Below are positions 22,816 to 33,391 of a stretch of 64,000 bases of DNA, piece by piece. How positions within the stretch are numbered: position 1 is the stretch's first letter; each line of letters begins with the position of its first letter. Under the pieces are notes generated by a model that worked only from the letters and a program-made list of their open reading frames with translations, was not told where the DNA came from and did not search any database. Both the position numbers and the translations under genes were made by a program. The DNA is taken from positions 265,007 through 329,006 of the forward strand of contig NW_024748870.1 of the NCBI RefSeq assembly GCF_018991925.1. Direction: 5' to 3'. Source of the DNA: Homarus americanus. Taxonomy: Eukaryota; Arthropoda; Malacostraca; Decapoda; Nephropidae.

Positions 22816-23294
22816 ATAAGAAGAAGAACATAAGAAAATAAGGAGTCTGCAATAGGCCGGTTTGCCTGTGCATGGCAGCTCCTGTCGAGAGTTACTACCA
22901 CTCTCTATCATCCATGAATCTATCCAGCCTCCCTTTAAAACTCTCCAGCGTTCCAGCACTTACTACAGAGTTGCTAAGCTTGTTCCACTCGTCCACCCTA
23001 TTTGTGAACCAGTTCCTTCCTATCTCCCTCCTAAACCTAAACTTATCCAACTTAAATCCGTTGCTACGAGTCCTATCCTGCTTGGATATTATAAGAACTT
23101 TATCTATATCGCCTTTATTGATTCCTTTCACCCACTTAAATACTTCTATCATATCTCCCCGCACTCTTCGTCTTTCTAGGGAATGCAAGTTTAGTTTCTT
23201 TAACCTATCTTGATATGGAAGGTTTCTAAGTCCCGGAATCATTTTCGTCATTCTTCGCTGCACCGACTCTAGTGAATTGATATCCATTCTATAA
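22816..23294 (-). pseudogene. CR1-like LINE family II, 3' part (minus), split by a transposon
   Basis: The minus frame at 23287-22895 encodes MDINSLESVQRRMTKMIPGL through WNKLSNSVVSAGTLESFKGR to DRFMDDREW, the CR1-like C-terminal end. It is followed by the CATAAGAA-type tail on the left. The 5' continuation of the same copy is at 25214-25497. The interruption lies inside the CPYYRMD codons. Confidence 0.9.
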
Positions 23295-25213
23295 CACTGC
23301 CCTGCATAGTTTTTGAGGTTTGTGTATTATTAAGCTTTCTGGGTGTATTTTGCATGCTGATCTCAAAAATGTTATCCATTTTGCTCAATCAGGTCAGAAT
23401 TTTGTGCTATAGCATTTTAAGCGGAGATTCAGGTAAAACATTGGCATTTTTCGCTCAAAATGGGGTCCTCATATTCGTTCATTAAAAAATCATCCGAGAC
23501 ATTGGCAAGCCTCACAGAAAAGATTTCGGTCAGTTTTAATGCCCTTACGATGCATTTAAATACACCCACGTGCTCGCCGGCCATTTAAATGTCCGCCGTG
23601 ACGCAAAGGAAAAGAGTATATGTCCGTGTTTTTTTACATATATTTTTTCACAATTAAATTTCTTTTTCATCTGGTGGTACATGGCATGTACTAGCAACCA
23701 CCCCGATGTGCCTCTAAAGTCTTAGCACCAGGAACAACATTTGCCTGGTACCGTAACCGTGACAAGGAATTTCGTAAGTTCTTCAGTTTTGACAAGGAAA
23801 CTTCATTGGTGTATTGCAACAATATCAGTGGACTCATTGCAGCTATGGGAATATCATACAATATATCAGAGTGGCGGCTCTTCATTGACTCATCAAAAAG
23901 AAGCTTGAAAGCTGTGTTGTTGTTCAATGGAAACCAGGTCGCGTCTGTTCCGGTGGGGCATTCAGTGCAGATGGATGAGAACTACAACAACATGGAGTAT
24001 CTGTTAACTGCTCTGAAGTATAAAGACCACAATTGGAAGATCTGTGGAGACTTGAAGGTAATTTAATACACCAAAAACAGTTGCTTTCAAAAATTGATAT
24101 TTTGTTGACAGTTTTTCTAATAGGTAATTATGTCTGCCGACATACTGTCATATTATGAAGTGTTAATATTTTTAATAATAAAACTATTCAGCTAAACATA
24201 TTTTTAATCTGTTTTTTCCACAGGTTGTGTCCATGGTGCTGGGCCTACAAGGTGGTTACACCAAGTTTCCATGTTTCCTCTGTCTGTGGGATAGTCGAGC
24301 AGACAAGCAGCACTACATGCAACGTGACTGGCCTGCAAGAAGTGGACTTACTCCAGGTTCTCACAATGTTGTTGCCCATGCTCTGGTGAATCCGCAGAAC
24401 ATTCTTCTTCCGCCACTGCACATCAAGCTCAGTCTGTTCAAAAACTTTGTAAAGGCACTGGACAAAAAAAGCCAGGCTTTCAATTTTCTGAAAGAAAAAT
24501 TTCCAAAAGTCAGTGAGGCAAAGCTGAATGCAGGAATTTTTGATGGCCCTCAGATCAGAGAGCTTTTCAAAGATCCCAAGTTTGATTGCAGCATGGATGT
24601 AAATGAAAAGAAAGCCTGGCATGCCTTTAAGTCTATTGTCTCCAATTTTCTTGGCAACTACAGAAGTCCAGAGTATGGACGAGTTGTCGAGGACCTACTT
24701 CTGAGCTACAAAGCTCTTGGTGCACGCATGTCCATCAAGATGCACTTCCTCAGCTCCCACTTGGACTACTTTCCAGAGAACTGTGGTGATGTGAGTGAGG
24801 AACAAGGAGAACGCTTCCATCAAGATATCCGTGTAATGGAGGAGCGGTACCAGGGTCGCTGGGATACCAACATGCTCGCCGACTTCTGTTGGTGTCTGAA
24901 ACGGGACGCCCCAGACACCAACCACCAAAGAAATTCTCTGCGACAGCCTTTTATGCATGTCTAACTGTAAAGGCATCTATGTAGTTGACATATTTTGGTC
25001 CTATGTGTTGTGGTTACATTTCTTATGATATATTTTGCATAAAAATTTTGACGTCATATTTAAGAATTTCGATTTTTTTTAATTCCCATAGCATAAAAAT
25101 CTGACCTGATTGGGCAAAATAAATGGCATTTTTGGAATCAGCACGCAAAATACATAAAGAATCAGCTAAGAACCCCGCACCTCATGAATTTTTTTTTCAA
25201 ATGCAGCCCAGTG
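23295..25213 (+). mobile_element. CACTG-ended DNA transposon with 3-bp TAA duplication
   Basis: Left end CACTGCCCTGCAT and right end ATGCAGCCCAGTG are inverted copies. Further inside TGTATTTTGCATGCTGAT pairs with the inverse of ATCAGCACGCAAAATACA, so imperfect TIRs reach about 85 bp. It is flanked by TAA at 23292-23294 and 25214-25216. Removing the element and one TAA restores an open LINE codon series, so the boundaries are firm. CACTG ends, a 3-bp duplication and a transposase with a CxxC motif suggest the CMC (CACTA/Mirage/Chapaev) group. This assignment is tentative, and 3-bp TWA duplications also occur in PIF/Harbinger. Confidence 0.85.
23695..24964 (+). CDS. Transposase of the CACTG element (two visible exons, N-terminus missing)
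   Basis: Exon 1 (23695-24057) and exon 2 (24224-24964) join in frame across a 166-bp GT-AG intron (24058-24223). Exon 1 begins after an in-frame TAG that could itself be part of an upstream acceptor, so no start codon is seen. Exon 1 holds WYRNRDKEFRKFFSFDKETS, VYCNNISGLIAAMG, WRLFIDSSKRSLKAVLLFNG and GDLK. Exon 2 holds GGYTKFPCFLCLWDSR, LLPPLHIKLSLFKNFVKALD, SSHLDYF and SEEQGERFHQD. A D...D...C-x2-C...H...E series fits an RNase H-fold DDE transposase with the CxxC/H insertion (inference). I know similar long hypothetical proteins from many arthropod genomes. The visible coding part is open, but only about 400 bp lie between the left TIR and exon 1, so the N-terminal domain seems deleted. Confidence 0.7.
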
Positions 25214-25497
25214 TAATAAGGGCACCAGAACTGAACCGCATAATCGAGGTGCGGCCTGACTAGCGCAAGATATAGTTGCAATAAGACCTCTGCACTCTTA
25301 TTACTTACACTTCTAGATATAAAACCCAATACTCTGTTTGCCATATTTCGAACATTAATGCACTGTTTTTGAGGCCGTAGGTCCGGGCTTACAAGTACCC
25401 CTAGGTCTCTTTCACAAGTCGACTTCTCTAGGTTGATGTTGTTAAGGCTGTATACATTGACAGTATTTGTTCTTCCAATATTAAGTACGCTCACCTG
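25214..25497 (-). pseudogene. CR1-like LINE family II, upstream part of the split copy
   Basis: The minus frame carries LNIGRTNTVNVYSLNNINLE, CERDLGVLVSPDLRPQKQC, SVSNKSAEVLLQLYLALVRP and HLDYAVQFWCPYY, running directly into the transposon. With 22816-23294 it forms one LINE copy. The 5' end is truncated near 25497. Confidence 0.9.
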
Positions 25498-25599
25498 TTG
25501 GGGCTTCACACATCAACGAGTGAGGACAATGGTGTTGTTGCTATTTTAATAGACGCATCCACGCGATCTGTGCGAAAATCTTTCAGGAAGTGTGTATAG

Positions 25600-25800
25600 A
25601 ATTTTCAGGGGAATTCGATGCGTGCGTGCTTGCGTGCATGCGTGTTTGCGTGTGTACGTGTGCGTGCATGCGTGTGTACATGCGCAGGTGTCTGTCTGTC
25701 TAGTTTGTCTGTCTGTCTGTTTGTATGTCTGTCTGTCTGCGCGTGTGTTTGTGTACGTATTTGTGTGTGTCTGCGTATGGCTAGGCATGTTTTCTCGAGA
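25600..25800. repeat. GT/TCTG-rich microsatellite
   Basis: Runs of GCGTGTGTGC, TCTGTCTGTC and TGTGTGTC. Reading frames here on both strands are artefacts. Confidence 0.85.
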
Positions 25801-26099
25801 ATGCTAAAGCTCTGTGGTTATCGGATATGTGTTGATTCAGGTGTAAAGGGAGAGAGTGTAGCCACGAGGGTGTATACACGCGGGGCTCAACGTCCAGCAC
25901 ACAACATCACCGAGAGTGTTATGTGCTGGCAGGTTCTGGGATTCAGGTGGTGATGGTGGAGGTAACACAAGGAGGAAAGGTAATTCTCATATCCAACTTT
26001 ATCCGTACTGTGAGTGTCTTTGTACACACCAGTCATCACCACACCACACATCACAGTCATCACTACACCACATACATAGTAGGTAGTAGGCAGATATCA
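25801..26099. other. Non-coding stretch
   Basis: Nothing recognised apart from a short CATCACCACACCACA-type repeat at 26033-26070. Confidence 0.4.
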
Positions 26100-26458
26100 A
26101 ACAGGGAGGTACTACTGCCTGGGAAGATATTGGAAGCATAATGTGTTGTCTAATAGTAGACCCTGCTGCCATATGGCATCACGAAAATTGTGACCAAGTC
26201 CCAGGCTGCTGATCTGTCTCCCTGCCTCATTTATACACAATTGCAGAGTCTCAATTGTTTCTCTTGCTACTGACAACACAACATACATACAGTAGATCGT
26301 TTCTCACTTTTGATTTTTTTTAATTTTGTATTTCTTTATGGTTCTTTATTATTATTATTATTATTATCATTAATATTTTATTACTTAATTTGTATTTTTG
26401 TTATTATAAATTTTATTTACAGTACTATGAATTATTATTATTAATACTATTATTATTA

Positions 26459-26490
<32 letters not shown>

Positions 26491-26590
26491 GTTATTATTA
26501 AATCTTTGCCCCTTAGGCCCGGATTTGTGGGTCAGTGACCTGTGCCCGGGTGGGCTATTCCCCGTAAAAAAAAAGTAAATAAATAAATAA
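26100..26590 (+). mobile_element. SINE-like element with expanded ATT repeat
   Basis: The head 26100-26252 (AGGTACTACTGCCTGGGAAG, CATAATGTGTTGTCTAATAG, CAAGTCCCAGGCTGC) is the inverse of 55452-55584. The tail 26503-26575 (GTCAGTGACCTGTGCCCGGG, TGGGCTATTCCCCGTAAAAA) is the inverse of 55372-55440. Between them is an expanded ATT microsatellite (26344-26500). A poly(A)-like end suggests retroposition. No tRNA-like promoter found in the head. Confidence 0.6.
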
Positions 26591-26735
26591 AAAATCATCA
26601 AAACACCACACACCGCAGTCATTACCAGTGATTACCACACACCAGTCATCACCACAGTCATTATCACACACCAGTCATCACCACAGTCATTATCATACAC
26701 CAGTCATCACCACACCATCAGAAGCACCACACGGG
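26590..26735. repeat. CACCAGTCATCACCACAGTCATTA-type minisatellite
   Basis: Short tandem units mixing CACACCAGTCATCACCAC and AGTCATTATCA, about six copies. Confidence 0.7.
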
Positions 26736-26819
26736 ACGTAACTCAATACTCCATCTTCCAACACCTCACCACCAGACGCCCGGGCTAATTTATCCCTCCA
26801 CTGTCACTGATACTGTCTC

Positions 26820-27150
26820 AACTATAACGTTCATCCCCACCCCCAGCCTCTCTTACCCCAGCCCCTGTCACACTTACCCCTGTTATCCCGACCCCAGTCA
26901 CGACCACCCCTGTCACCCCCAGCCCCTGTCACACTTACCCCTGTCACGACCACTCCTGTCACATCAACCCTTGTCACGACCACTTCAGTCACGACCACTC
27001 CTGTCACGACCACCCCTGTCACTCCCAGAACTTTCACCACCTCTGTTACGACCACCCCTGCTACTCCCACTCCAGTCACGACCACCCCTGTCACCACCAC
27101 CCCTGTCACCACCACTCCTGGCACTCCCACTCCTGTTACTGTCACCCCTC
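26820..27150. repeat. CACGACCACCCCTGT minisatellite (15-bp type)
   Basis: Units such as CCTGTCACGACCACC with variants CCTGTCACTCCCA and CAGTCACGACCACT, about 22 copies. Frames encode V-x-T-G-V-V-V-type repeats on the minus strand; not regarded as a gene. Confidence 0.8.
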
Positions 27151-28608
27151 AGCATAATGAAAGACCACAATTCTTCCTCTCTAATTACCAGTAATTGTGA
27201 GGTGCTCAATTCTCTTCTCCGGCAGATTGAAGTTGACCTATTTCCAGCACGTGTTAGACTAGAGGTAACATATGACATTTATGGTGGTTGAGCCCGGAAA
27301 TAAATAATATAAGATGGACAAGGTAATGAAGTTTGATGAGTGAGCACCTGCGGTATGGACAAGAAACTACTAACTCACCTGTATGACTTGAGGATAAAAT
27401 GTTACCTGTTCATCCCTACAGCTGGGAGGTTGTGGAATTTGTGTTTAAACACAAAAATTATACTATGATGTAGGAATAATTATTTGGTTTTATACTGTTG
27501 ATATAATTGCAGGTGTAAACGCCTTAATTAAGGACATTCAGGTTACGGGCAAGTCGAGGGGAATGATTGAAACCCGTCTTTTGACGCATTCAATATTTAT
27601 TGATGTGGTCAAAACCTGCAGAGGAAAACGCGTTCATAATATTACAAGGTGATCCATCTGATACATAATTAGTTAGTCTCACACAATTTCATCTTAATTA
27701 CAATTTATTAAAAAATACTGACATAACACAAAGTTCATAACTCTATTAATCTTAGCTTCGCTTCATTCTGCATTGTCTTATTACTCCAGGTTAGGCAGAA
27801 ACGCGTAGGCGTAATTAGTCAACAATATTTCAGTACCGAGGGGTATGTCATCACTTAGGCTGTACTTACAAGTGCGGGTCAATGCAGATCAGTATGGTGT
27901 TCCAAGAGAAAACAGTATTGCGTAAATCGTCCCAGCACAAATTCTCGGACAGGAGAAGGCTGGTCTTCACAGCATCACTAGAGAGGGCGATCTGTCTCAT
28001 GGAGGGGTGGGCAGCCACCGCCACCAGTCTAAGACAGCCCACTCAGCAGAACCAGGACTTGTCTGTAAATACTTCTACATCTAGCGAGGTCACAGGTCGA
28101 AAGATTTAATGGCATCACACGCCAGCACTGTAGCTGAAGCCAGCGGCGATAACAACAGGTTTTTAAGAAAAGTTTGCGTGTTACGGTAACAATGGGTGTG
28201 TGGACGCTATGTGGCCAATAAGAAACTGCGCAGTGTTCATGCCGCAGTTGAGCTGTGGCGGCCGTTTAGTCTTCGTAAATACTTCTTCTTGGCTCCTATT
28301 TGTTCTTGTCTTATTCTGGCACATGTCTCCGGGCTTCTTCCTGTTGCTGTTAGTGTTATATATATTTAATTACATTATCTTTTCTGCTGGTTTATTACTG
28401 TCGCAGTTTAACTCTGTGATAATTATATCGAATTATTTTTTTTCGTATAATGAACTTTACATATACAGTATATAAGGATAAAGCAGTATTCGTGGCTCAG
28501 GGTCCTGTATTTTGCCTCATTCTCATTTTCTCTTGCGCTTGTGATTCGTGACATTATTTTACTGACTATTTCAGGTGTTACTATATGATTTTGATTATGT
28601 TGTACCAT
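27151..28608. other. Non-coding stretch, no gene supported
   Basis: Mostly unique-looking AT-rich sequence. Small frames at 27882-28109 and 28200-28475 have no recognisable domain. The segment 27560-27650 (GACGCATTCAATATTTATTG, GGTCAAAACCTGCAGAGG) looks conserved in style, like a retroelement UTR, but nothing here confirms it. Confidence 0.4.
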
Positions 28609-28635
28609 ATTATAGTGTTGTGACGTATTATAGTA
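28609..28635. repeat. 18-bp minisatellite, left remnant
   Basis: TATTATAGTGTTGTGACG units; the array resumes at 31701 and again at 32883, having been split by two transposons. Confidence 0.85.
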
Positions 28636-28955
28636 GGATGTGTCATACGGAGGCGAATTTTTTTTTTTTGAGTTTGAAAAATCGGCCCATGGTATTAATG
28701 ATGTAGTTCTATGTGCAAAATCATGTGATATCTTCAGATTTGAAAAGTTTTCATTTTTTGCTAGGTAAATTTTAACTTGAAATCTTATGAAAATTCAGTA
28801 TTCCCACCCTTTTACCAACACACTAAATAACTATCAGGTTAATTTATTAGGATGAAAATGATCCAGAATAGTGAAACGAATGATCTTGACACATTTATTA
28901 AATTTAATATTCCTTTAGAAAACAAAATCATCAAATACAAAAACCGGTTTTACTA

Positions 28956-31231
28956 CTACGACCCGGTGTTGCTGCACACCATAGAGAACATGTCTTTCTT
29001 GCTTCTGTTTCTACTCATCACCTCCCTGTTGACCACCTGAGCTCGGATGTAGCCTTCCCTCCTCTCCTGGCTGTACACATGACTGCTGGCCTCGCTCACT
29101 TGCTGTACACATGACTGCTGGCCTCGCTCACTTGCTGTACACATGACTGCTGGCCTCGCTCACTTGCTGTACACAACGCTCTATACTCTGGGTGTGCGAG
29201 GGCCAGGCAGGGACATGCATGGGGTTGTCCAGGAAAGCTCTGACTTGAACATTGGTGAGGCTGCAGGTAAGAGGGGGCTCACTGCCAGCCTGGATGTTAT
29301 CCAGATCTATGAGATCAGTGAGGGTCTTGGCACCTAGATTGACTTCAGGAGTCTTCCTGACCCTGAAGGAATCGTCACCAACTGATTCGTCATGCCCAGA
29401 TCCTCTCATAAGTCTCATATCCAAGATCTTTTTGACTGCCACTCTTCTCTCCTCCTCATCCCTTACTGCAGAGCATTGTCTGCAGAACTGCCTCGGATGA
29501 GCATACCAGGAAGATCTCCTCACAGTCTGCTCCACAATCTGAACAACCTTCCTTGGCTGACTCCTCAGGAGCTCAAGCTGGAAGAGAACATGCCTCGGAC
29601 CTTCGGAGAACGATGACTTGACCTTGGTGTTGAACCAATTTGGCAAGTAGACACTCACGATGAATTGGACAATAAGTCTCAGGTTGTGAAGGTGGTTCCC
29701 TTTCAGTTTATGATGAGCGACCCAAATTCTGCAGAACCTGAGAGCCGTTGTGAACCACCTAGAATGTGAGACTGGACCTATCTGCAGGTAAGCAAGTCTA
29801 TCAGGCATGACCCCAGTTTTGATGGCACTGCAAATCATGTAACCATAGTACTGGTCAGTACTCAGGTCGTCAATGACAGTATGTGGAAGCTCAACGAGTG
29901 GAGGGCCAACTGTGATTTTTTCAAAGCTCGGATTTATTTCTAACTCAGTGGCAGAGTCCAGCATCTTGCCAAGAGGACCACACCATCTGTTGTTTGAAAG
30001 AGTCTTGCCATCCAGCTCCTGGATCAGAAGTCTGAGTGGCAACTCGTTGGTGTGGAGGTCACAAACAATCCAGACCAGCTTCCTCCCAATCTTCCGCTCT
30101 ATCCACTGTATGACCCCCCTTGCCACCCTGTGTTCGTGTTGGTGCTGTCCCCTCCAATGGCCTGCAGGGTCTGGTCTACGTTCCTCTCTCTGAGCCAGTT
30201 CACAATGTTATCTGCCACTATCTCAGCTGGTTTCCTGATGTCATCTTTCTCTGGAGGAAATGCCACAAATACTTCCCTCCTGGTTCACTGCAGCAGGAGT
30301 AGTGTTCCTCCTTCACCATGGCAGGGAACAACTTGTCAGAATCTCCAACTTTCATGAACACTTTAGTGTCATCCCTCCCCATCAAAGAACAAACAATTGA
30401 TTCCATTTTTCTTATCCTTATCATCAAACTCCTCTTCTAGGTTACTGACAAGTTTCTCCTGAGCTCTCCTTACTTTGTTATGCTCTATCACCAGGTGAAC
30501 ATCAGGTGTTATCAAACCACCGTTAATCCAGGCAGCTGTTGCTATCTCTGCAGTTTCTCTGAGACCAGTGTGGTGTCGCATGCTGGCCAGAGCTATGCTC
30601 GGGATATCTTTCCTATTTCGAATCTTATGCCTGGAAGGTTTGGGATCATTATTTTCTGGGTTAGGGACAAAGTCACCATTCTCCTGGTCAGCACTCGGAT
30701 CAGCCATGGGGAAGTCATTAAACTCTGAATCAGCTTGACTCCAATCATCGGCCTTTTTTACCTCACCCTGGGCCTTCTCAAGTCTCTTTTCCTCGGCAAC
30801 TCTTCTCCTCTTCTGTCTCTCTGTGGCAGCCTCCTGTCTCTTGGACTCCGGAATATCTTGGCTAGAAATCATGAGAGCCCTATACTGCCAGTCTTCTCTC
30901 TCTGTGCTTTGACAAATGCCAGTTCGATCACAGGAATCTTCAGTTCACGCTTGCAAATACAGGAGATGTGGGCCTCGGATTTACAGTCACGATCGCATCC
31001 AAACTCAGGACAGAGAACAATTGGGCACTTGCAAGTAATTATGTCAAATAACTGGTCCAGTTGCTTGGCAAAGCTGTCCTTAACTGCAAGTTTTCCTCTC
31101 CCAAGAGAGATATCTCTTGCCTTTTCCCAACTGGCTAGCAGTCTCTCACTAATCTTCTTCTGACTTGTTATGACTGGAGGCTTGAACTGAGCGTTAGCCA
31201 GAGTGTACTGTGCCAAGACAGCTTTGGTCAT
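28956..31231 (-). pseudogene. Broken transposase-like gene of the GG-ended family
   Basis: Pieces in order on the minus strand follow. 31231-30869 has a Cys cluster ITCKCPIVLCPEFGCDRDCK and SCICKRELKIP. 30872-30369 has FVPNPENN, TAEIATAAWINGGLITPDV and FFDG. 30126-29128 has CDLHTNELPLRLLIQELDGK, LSTDQYYGYMICSAIKTGV, SHSRWFTTALRFCRIWVA and TQSIERCVQQVSEASSHVYS. 29144-28956 ends in RREGYIRAQVVNREVMSRNR. Order and motifs match the intact relative. Frameshifts near 30870, 30370-30130 and 29130 break it. The last comes from a 32-bp triplication (29080-29172), which is not a multiple of three. Confidence 0.8.
29080..29172. repeat. 32-bp tandem triplication in the transposase C-terminus
   Basis: GACTGCTGGCCTCGCTCACT followed by TGCTGTACACAT is present three times. 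Because 32 is not a multiple of three it shifts the frame and duplicates the SEASSHVYS segment. Confidence 0.85.
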
Positions 31232-31700
31232 ATCACTGGCAATGTCTTTGTTTGTGTAAGTTCTTTGGTTCTTTTCACTGATTTGCCTGATTAAAACACC
31301 CTATCTCAAAGCATCTCTCAATGTAGGCAACTCCGACTTCAGGAGCTCTCTCCCAGACCCAAGATAGTGACTGAGATGGCTGGATTTTTGGTTCCTCGTC
31401 CTGACAGAAGCAGCCATCGCAAATATTATCAACTTATAAATGCATCAAAATCTGAAACAGAAAAAAATATTGTTAGTTGGGTTGTTAAAGAATGAAGTCA
31501 GAAAGCAATGTTCACTATTTAATTGTAATGCACTAATGCAGCTGTACGTTAGATTTTCGATAAATTTCACGCTAAAATTTACCTAGCAAAAGGTTGCAAA
31601 ATATTGAAACTGAAATTATTTTCTGTTTATATACACTAAAATCTACCAAAAAAGTGATGGGCCATTAGTTTTAGCTGATCTTCCCTCCTATGACACACCC

Positions 31701-31844
31701 TAGTATTATAGTGTTGTGACTTATTATAGTGTTGTGTCGTATTATAGTGTTGCGACGTAGTATAGTGTTGCAACGCATTATAGTGTTGTGATGCATTATA
31801 GTGTTGTGACTTATAGTGTTGTGACGTATTTTCGTGCTGTAACG
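31701..31844. repeat. 18-bp minisatellite, middle part
   Basis: TATTATAGTGTTGTGACG-type units, about eight, between the GG-ended transposon and the hAT element. Confidence 0.85.
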
Positions 31845-32882
31845 CAGTGCTACTCAAAGTGTGGTCCGCGGACCGGTGCCGGTCCGTGAGCCATCGTCAG
31901 CCGGTACGCGGAGAGTTTTCAGAAAAGAAAGAAACGATAGTCACGTTCCACACCACGTGACACTGCCGGGACATCTGACTCGGTCTTTTTTTTTTTACAT
32001 TTTCATTGTAGTTTTTATATTTATTATGGCTATATTTTTCATTTACTCACTCATGTTAAAAGTCATTGCTATGCAACTAACGAATGCGATATAATGAACA
32101 GCAAAACAGCGAACTGAAATACGTATAACAACACCTTCATGATGATGTGGCGTTTGACTCTGTGGGAACCACACCTGGGGATATCAATAGGGCGCATCAC
32201 CTTGTGTTGCCAGAATTGCCACGTTTCTCAGCCACCAGTTACGCCATATCCACCCAAAACATAAATCTTTTTATTTTAAGTATGGTAGTTATTTAATTTC
32301 GGATAAAATAAATGTATGCATCCCATTAAAAGAAATGGCCGATTTTTTACTATGCGTGCCAGCCGTGAAGGGTGTCACACAGCTGGCAACCCTGCTATTC
32401 CACACGTGTGGATCAGCTGTCTGTGATGTCAGGTCACAGGTCAGTGGTTAGTTACCATCAAGAAGTGGAACAGAGAGCATCATACGGGTATCTGCGTGTT
32501 TGTCATTTGGGACCCCATCCCAACCCACTTTTATGTTCATTATATTTTTCCTGTATAAAATAATATTACTACGAATGTTCAAATAATATTTTCTCTGATC
32601 GTAAACAATTAATTGTATGGCACAAATATGGTACTGGTCCCTGGCACACTGGGAAGACTTGTTACGTCAATGATGATTGGCCTTAGAATGAATAAGACAT
32701 CATGTCTTCATGTTTAGTACAGATAGTCTCAAAATACCCCTGAAATAGGACATATCTCAAAAGATTTTCCTGGGGGGGGGGGGGCCTATAGGCCCCGGGA
32801 TTGGCTCGCTTCGCTGGCCGGTCCGTGGCACATTGAAAAAAACCATGCCGGTCCGCCACATCAGATAGTTTGAGAAGCGCTG
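31845..32882. mobile_element. Non-autonomous hAT element, 8-bp duplication
   Basis: Left end CAGTGCTACTCAAAGTGTGG and the inverse of the right end CAGCGCTTCTCAAACTATCT are typical hAT TIRs, followed by GTCCGCGGACCGG-like inner repeats. The perfect duplication CTGTAACG lies at 31837-31844 and 32883-32890. Length 1038 bp with no transposase. A run of 14 G at about 32771 interrupts it. Confidence 0.9.
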
Positions 32883-33240
32883 CTGTAACGTATTATAATG
32901 TTGTGACATATTACAGTTTGTGGCGTATTATAGTGCTCTGACGTATTATAGTGTTGTATCGTAATGTGGTGTTATGACGTATTATGGTGTTATGACGTAT
33001 TATAGTGTTATGACGTATTTTAGTGTTGTGACGCATTATAATGTTGTGATGTATTATAGTGTTGTGACCTATAGTGTTGTGACGTATTACAGTGATGTGA
33101 CGTATTGCAGTGAAGGGACATGATAGTGGGCTTTGACTTTTAACAATGGTATGACTTAATTCAGGGTTGTATCGCATTAACCTTTCATGTCGTATCAGTG
33201 TTGTGATTATTAACAACGCTGTAACGTATTATAAGTCTTA
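32883..33240. repeat. 18-bp minisatellite, right part
   Basis: GTATTATAGTGTTATGAC-type units, about 18, increasingly diverged to the right. Confidence 0.85.
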
Positions 33241-33391
33241 TGATACAGACGGGTTGTAGGTGCCTCATTTATTACAACTTTATCTGAGTAGTTATGAAGA
33301 CTAGTTTTAAAGGTTATAATACAAACTTAGGAACCCGTATTGACTTACCGTAGCAATAAAACTAACCTATTGTAATAATGATTATATATTA

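Larger units (their letters stand above)
28636..31700 (-). mobile_element. Unassigned TIR transposon, GG ends, TAGTA duplication (copy 1, decayed)
   Basis: Left end GGATGTGTCATACGGAGG pairs with the inverse of the right end (GGGTGTGTCATAGGAGG), and GCTAGGTAAATTTTA recurs in inverse about 130 bp inside each end. TAGTA flanks it at 28631-28635 and 31701-31705, inside an 18-bp minisatellite. It carries a broken minus-strand gene homologous to the intact ORF at 33657-35849. Length 3065 bp. The superfamily is not one I can name with confidence. Confidence 0.85.

Noticed and set aside
23806..24964. Host two-exon gene
   Set aside because: It lies wholly inside an element with matching ends and TAA duplication that interrupts a LINE.
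25546..25953. Cys/Val-rich and Thr/His-rich frames on both strands
   Set aside because: They sit on a GT/TCTG microsatellite and have no domain.
26820..27150. Frames of 97-106 codons in the CACGACCACC repeat
   Set aside because: Open on both strands because of the tandem repeat; no evidence of a gene.
29143..30357. Plus-strand frames opposite the decayed transposase
   Set aside because: Shadow frames; the minus-strand reading carries the recognisable motifs.
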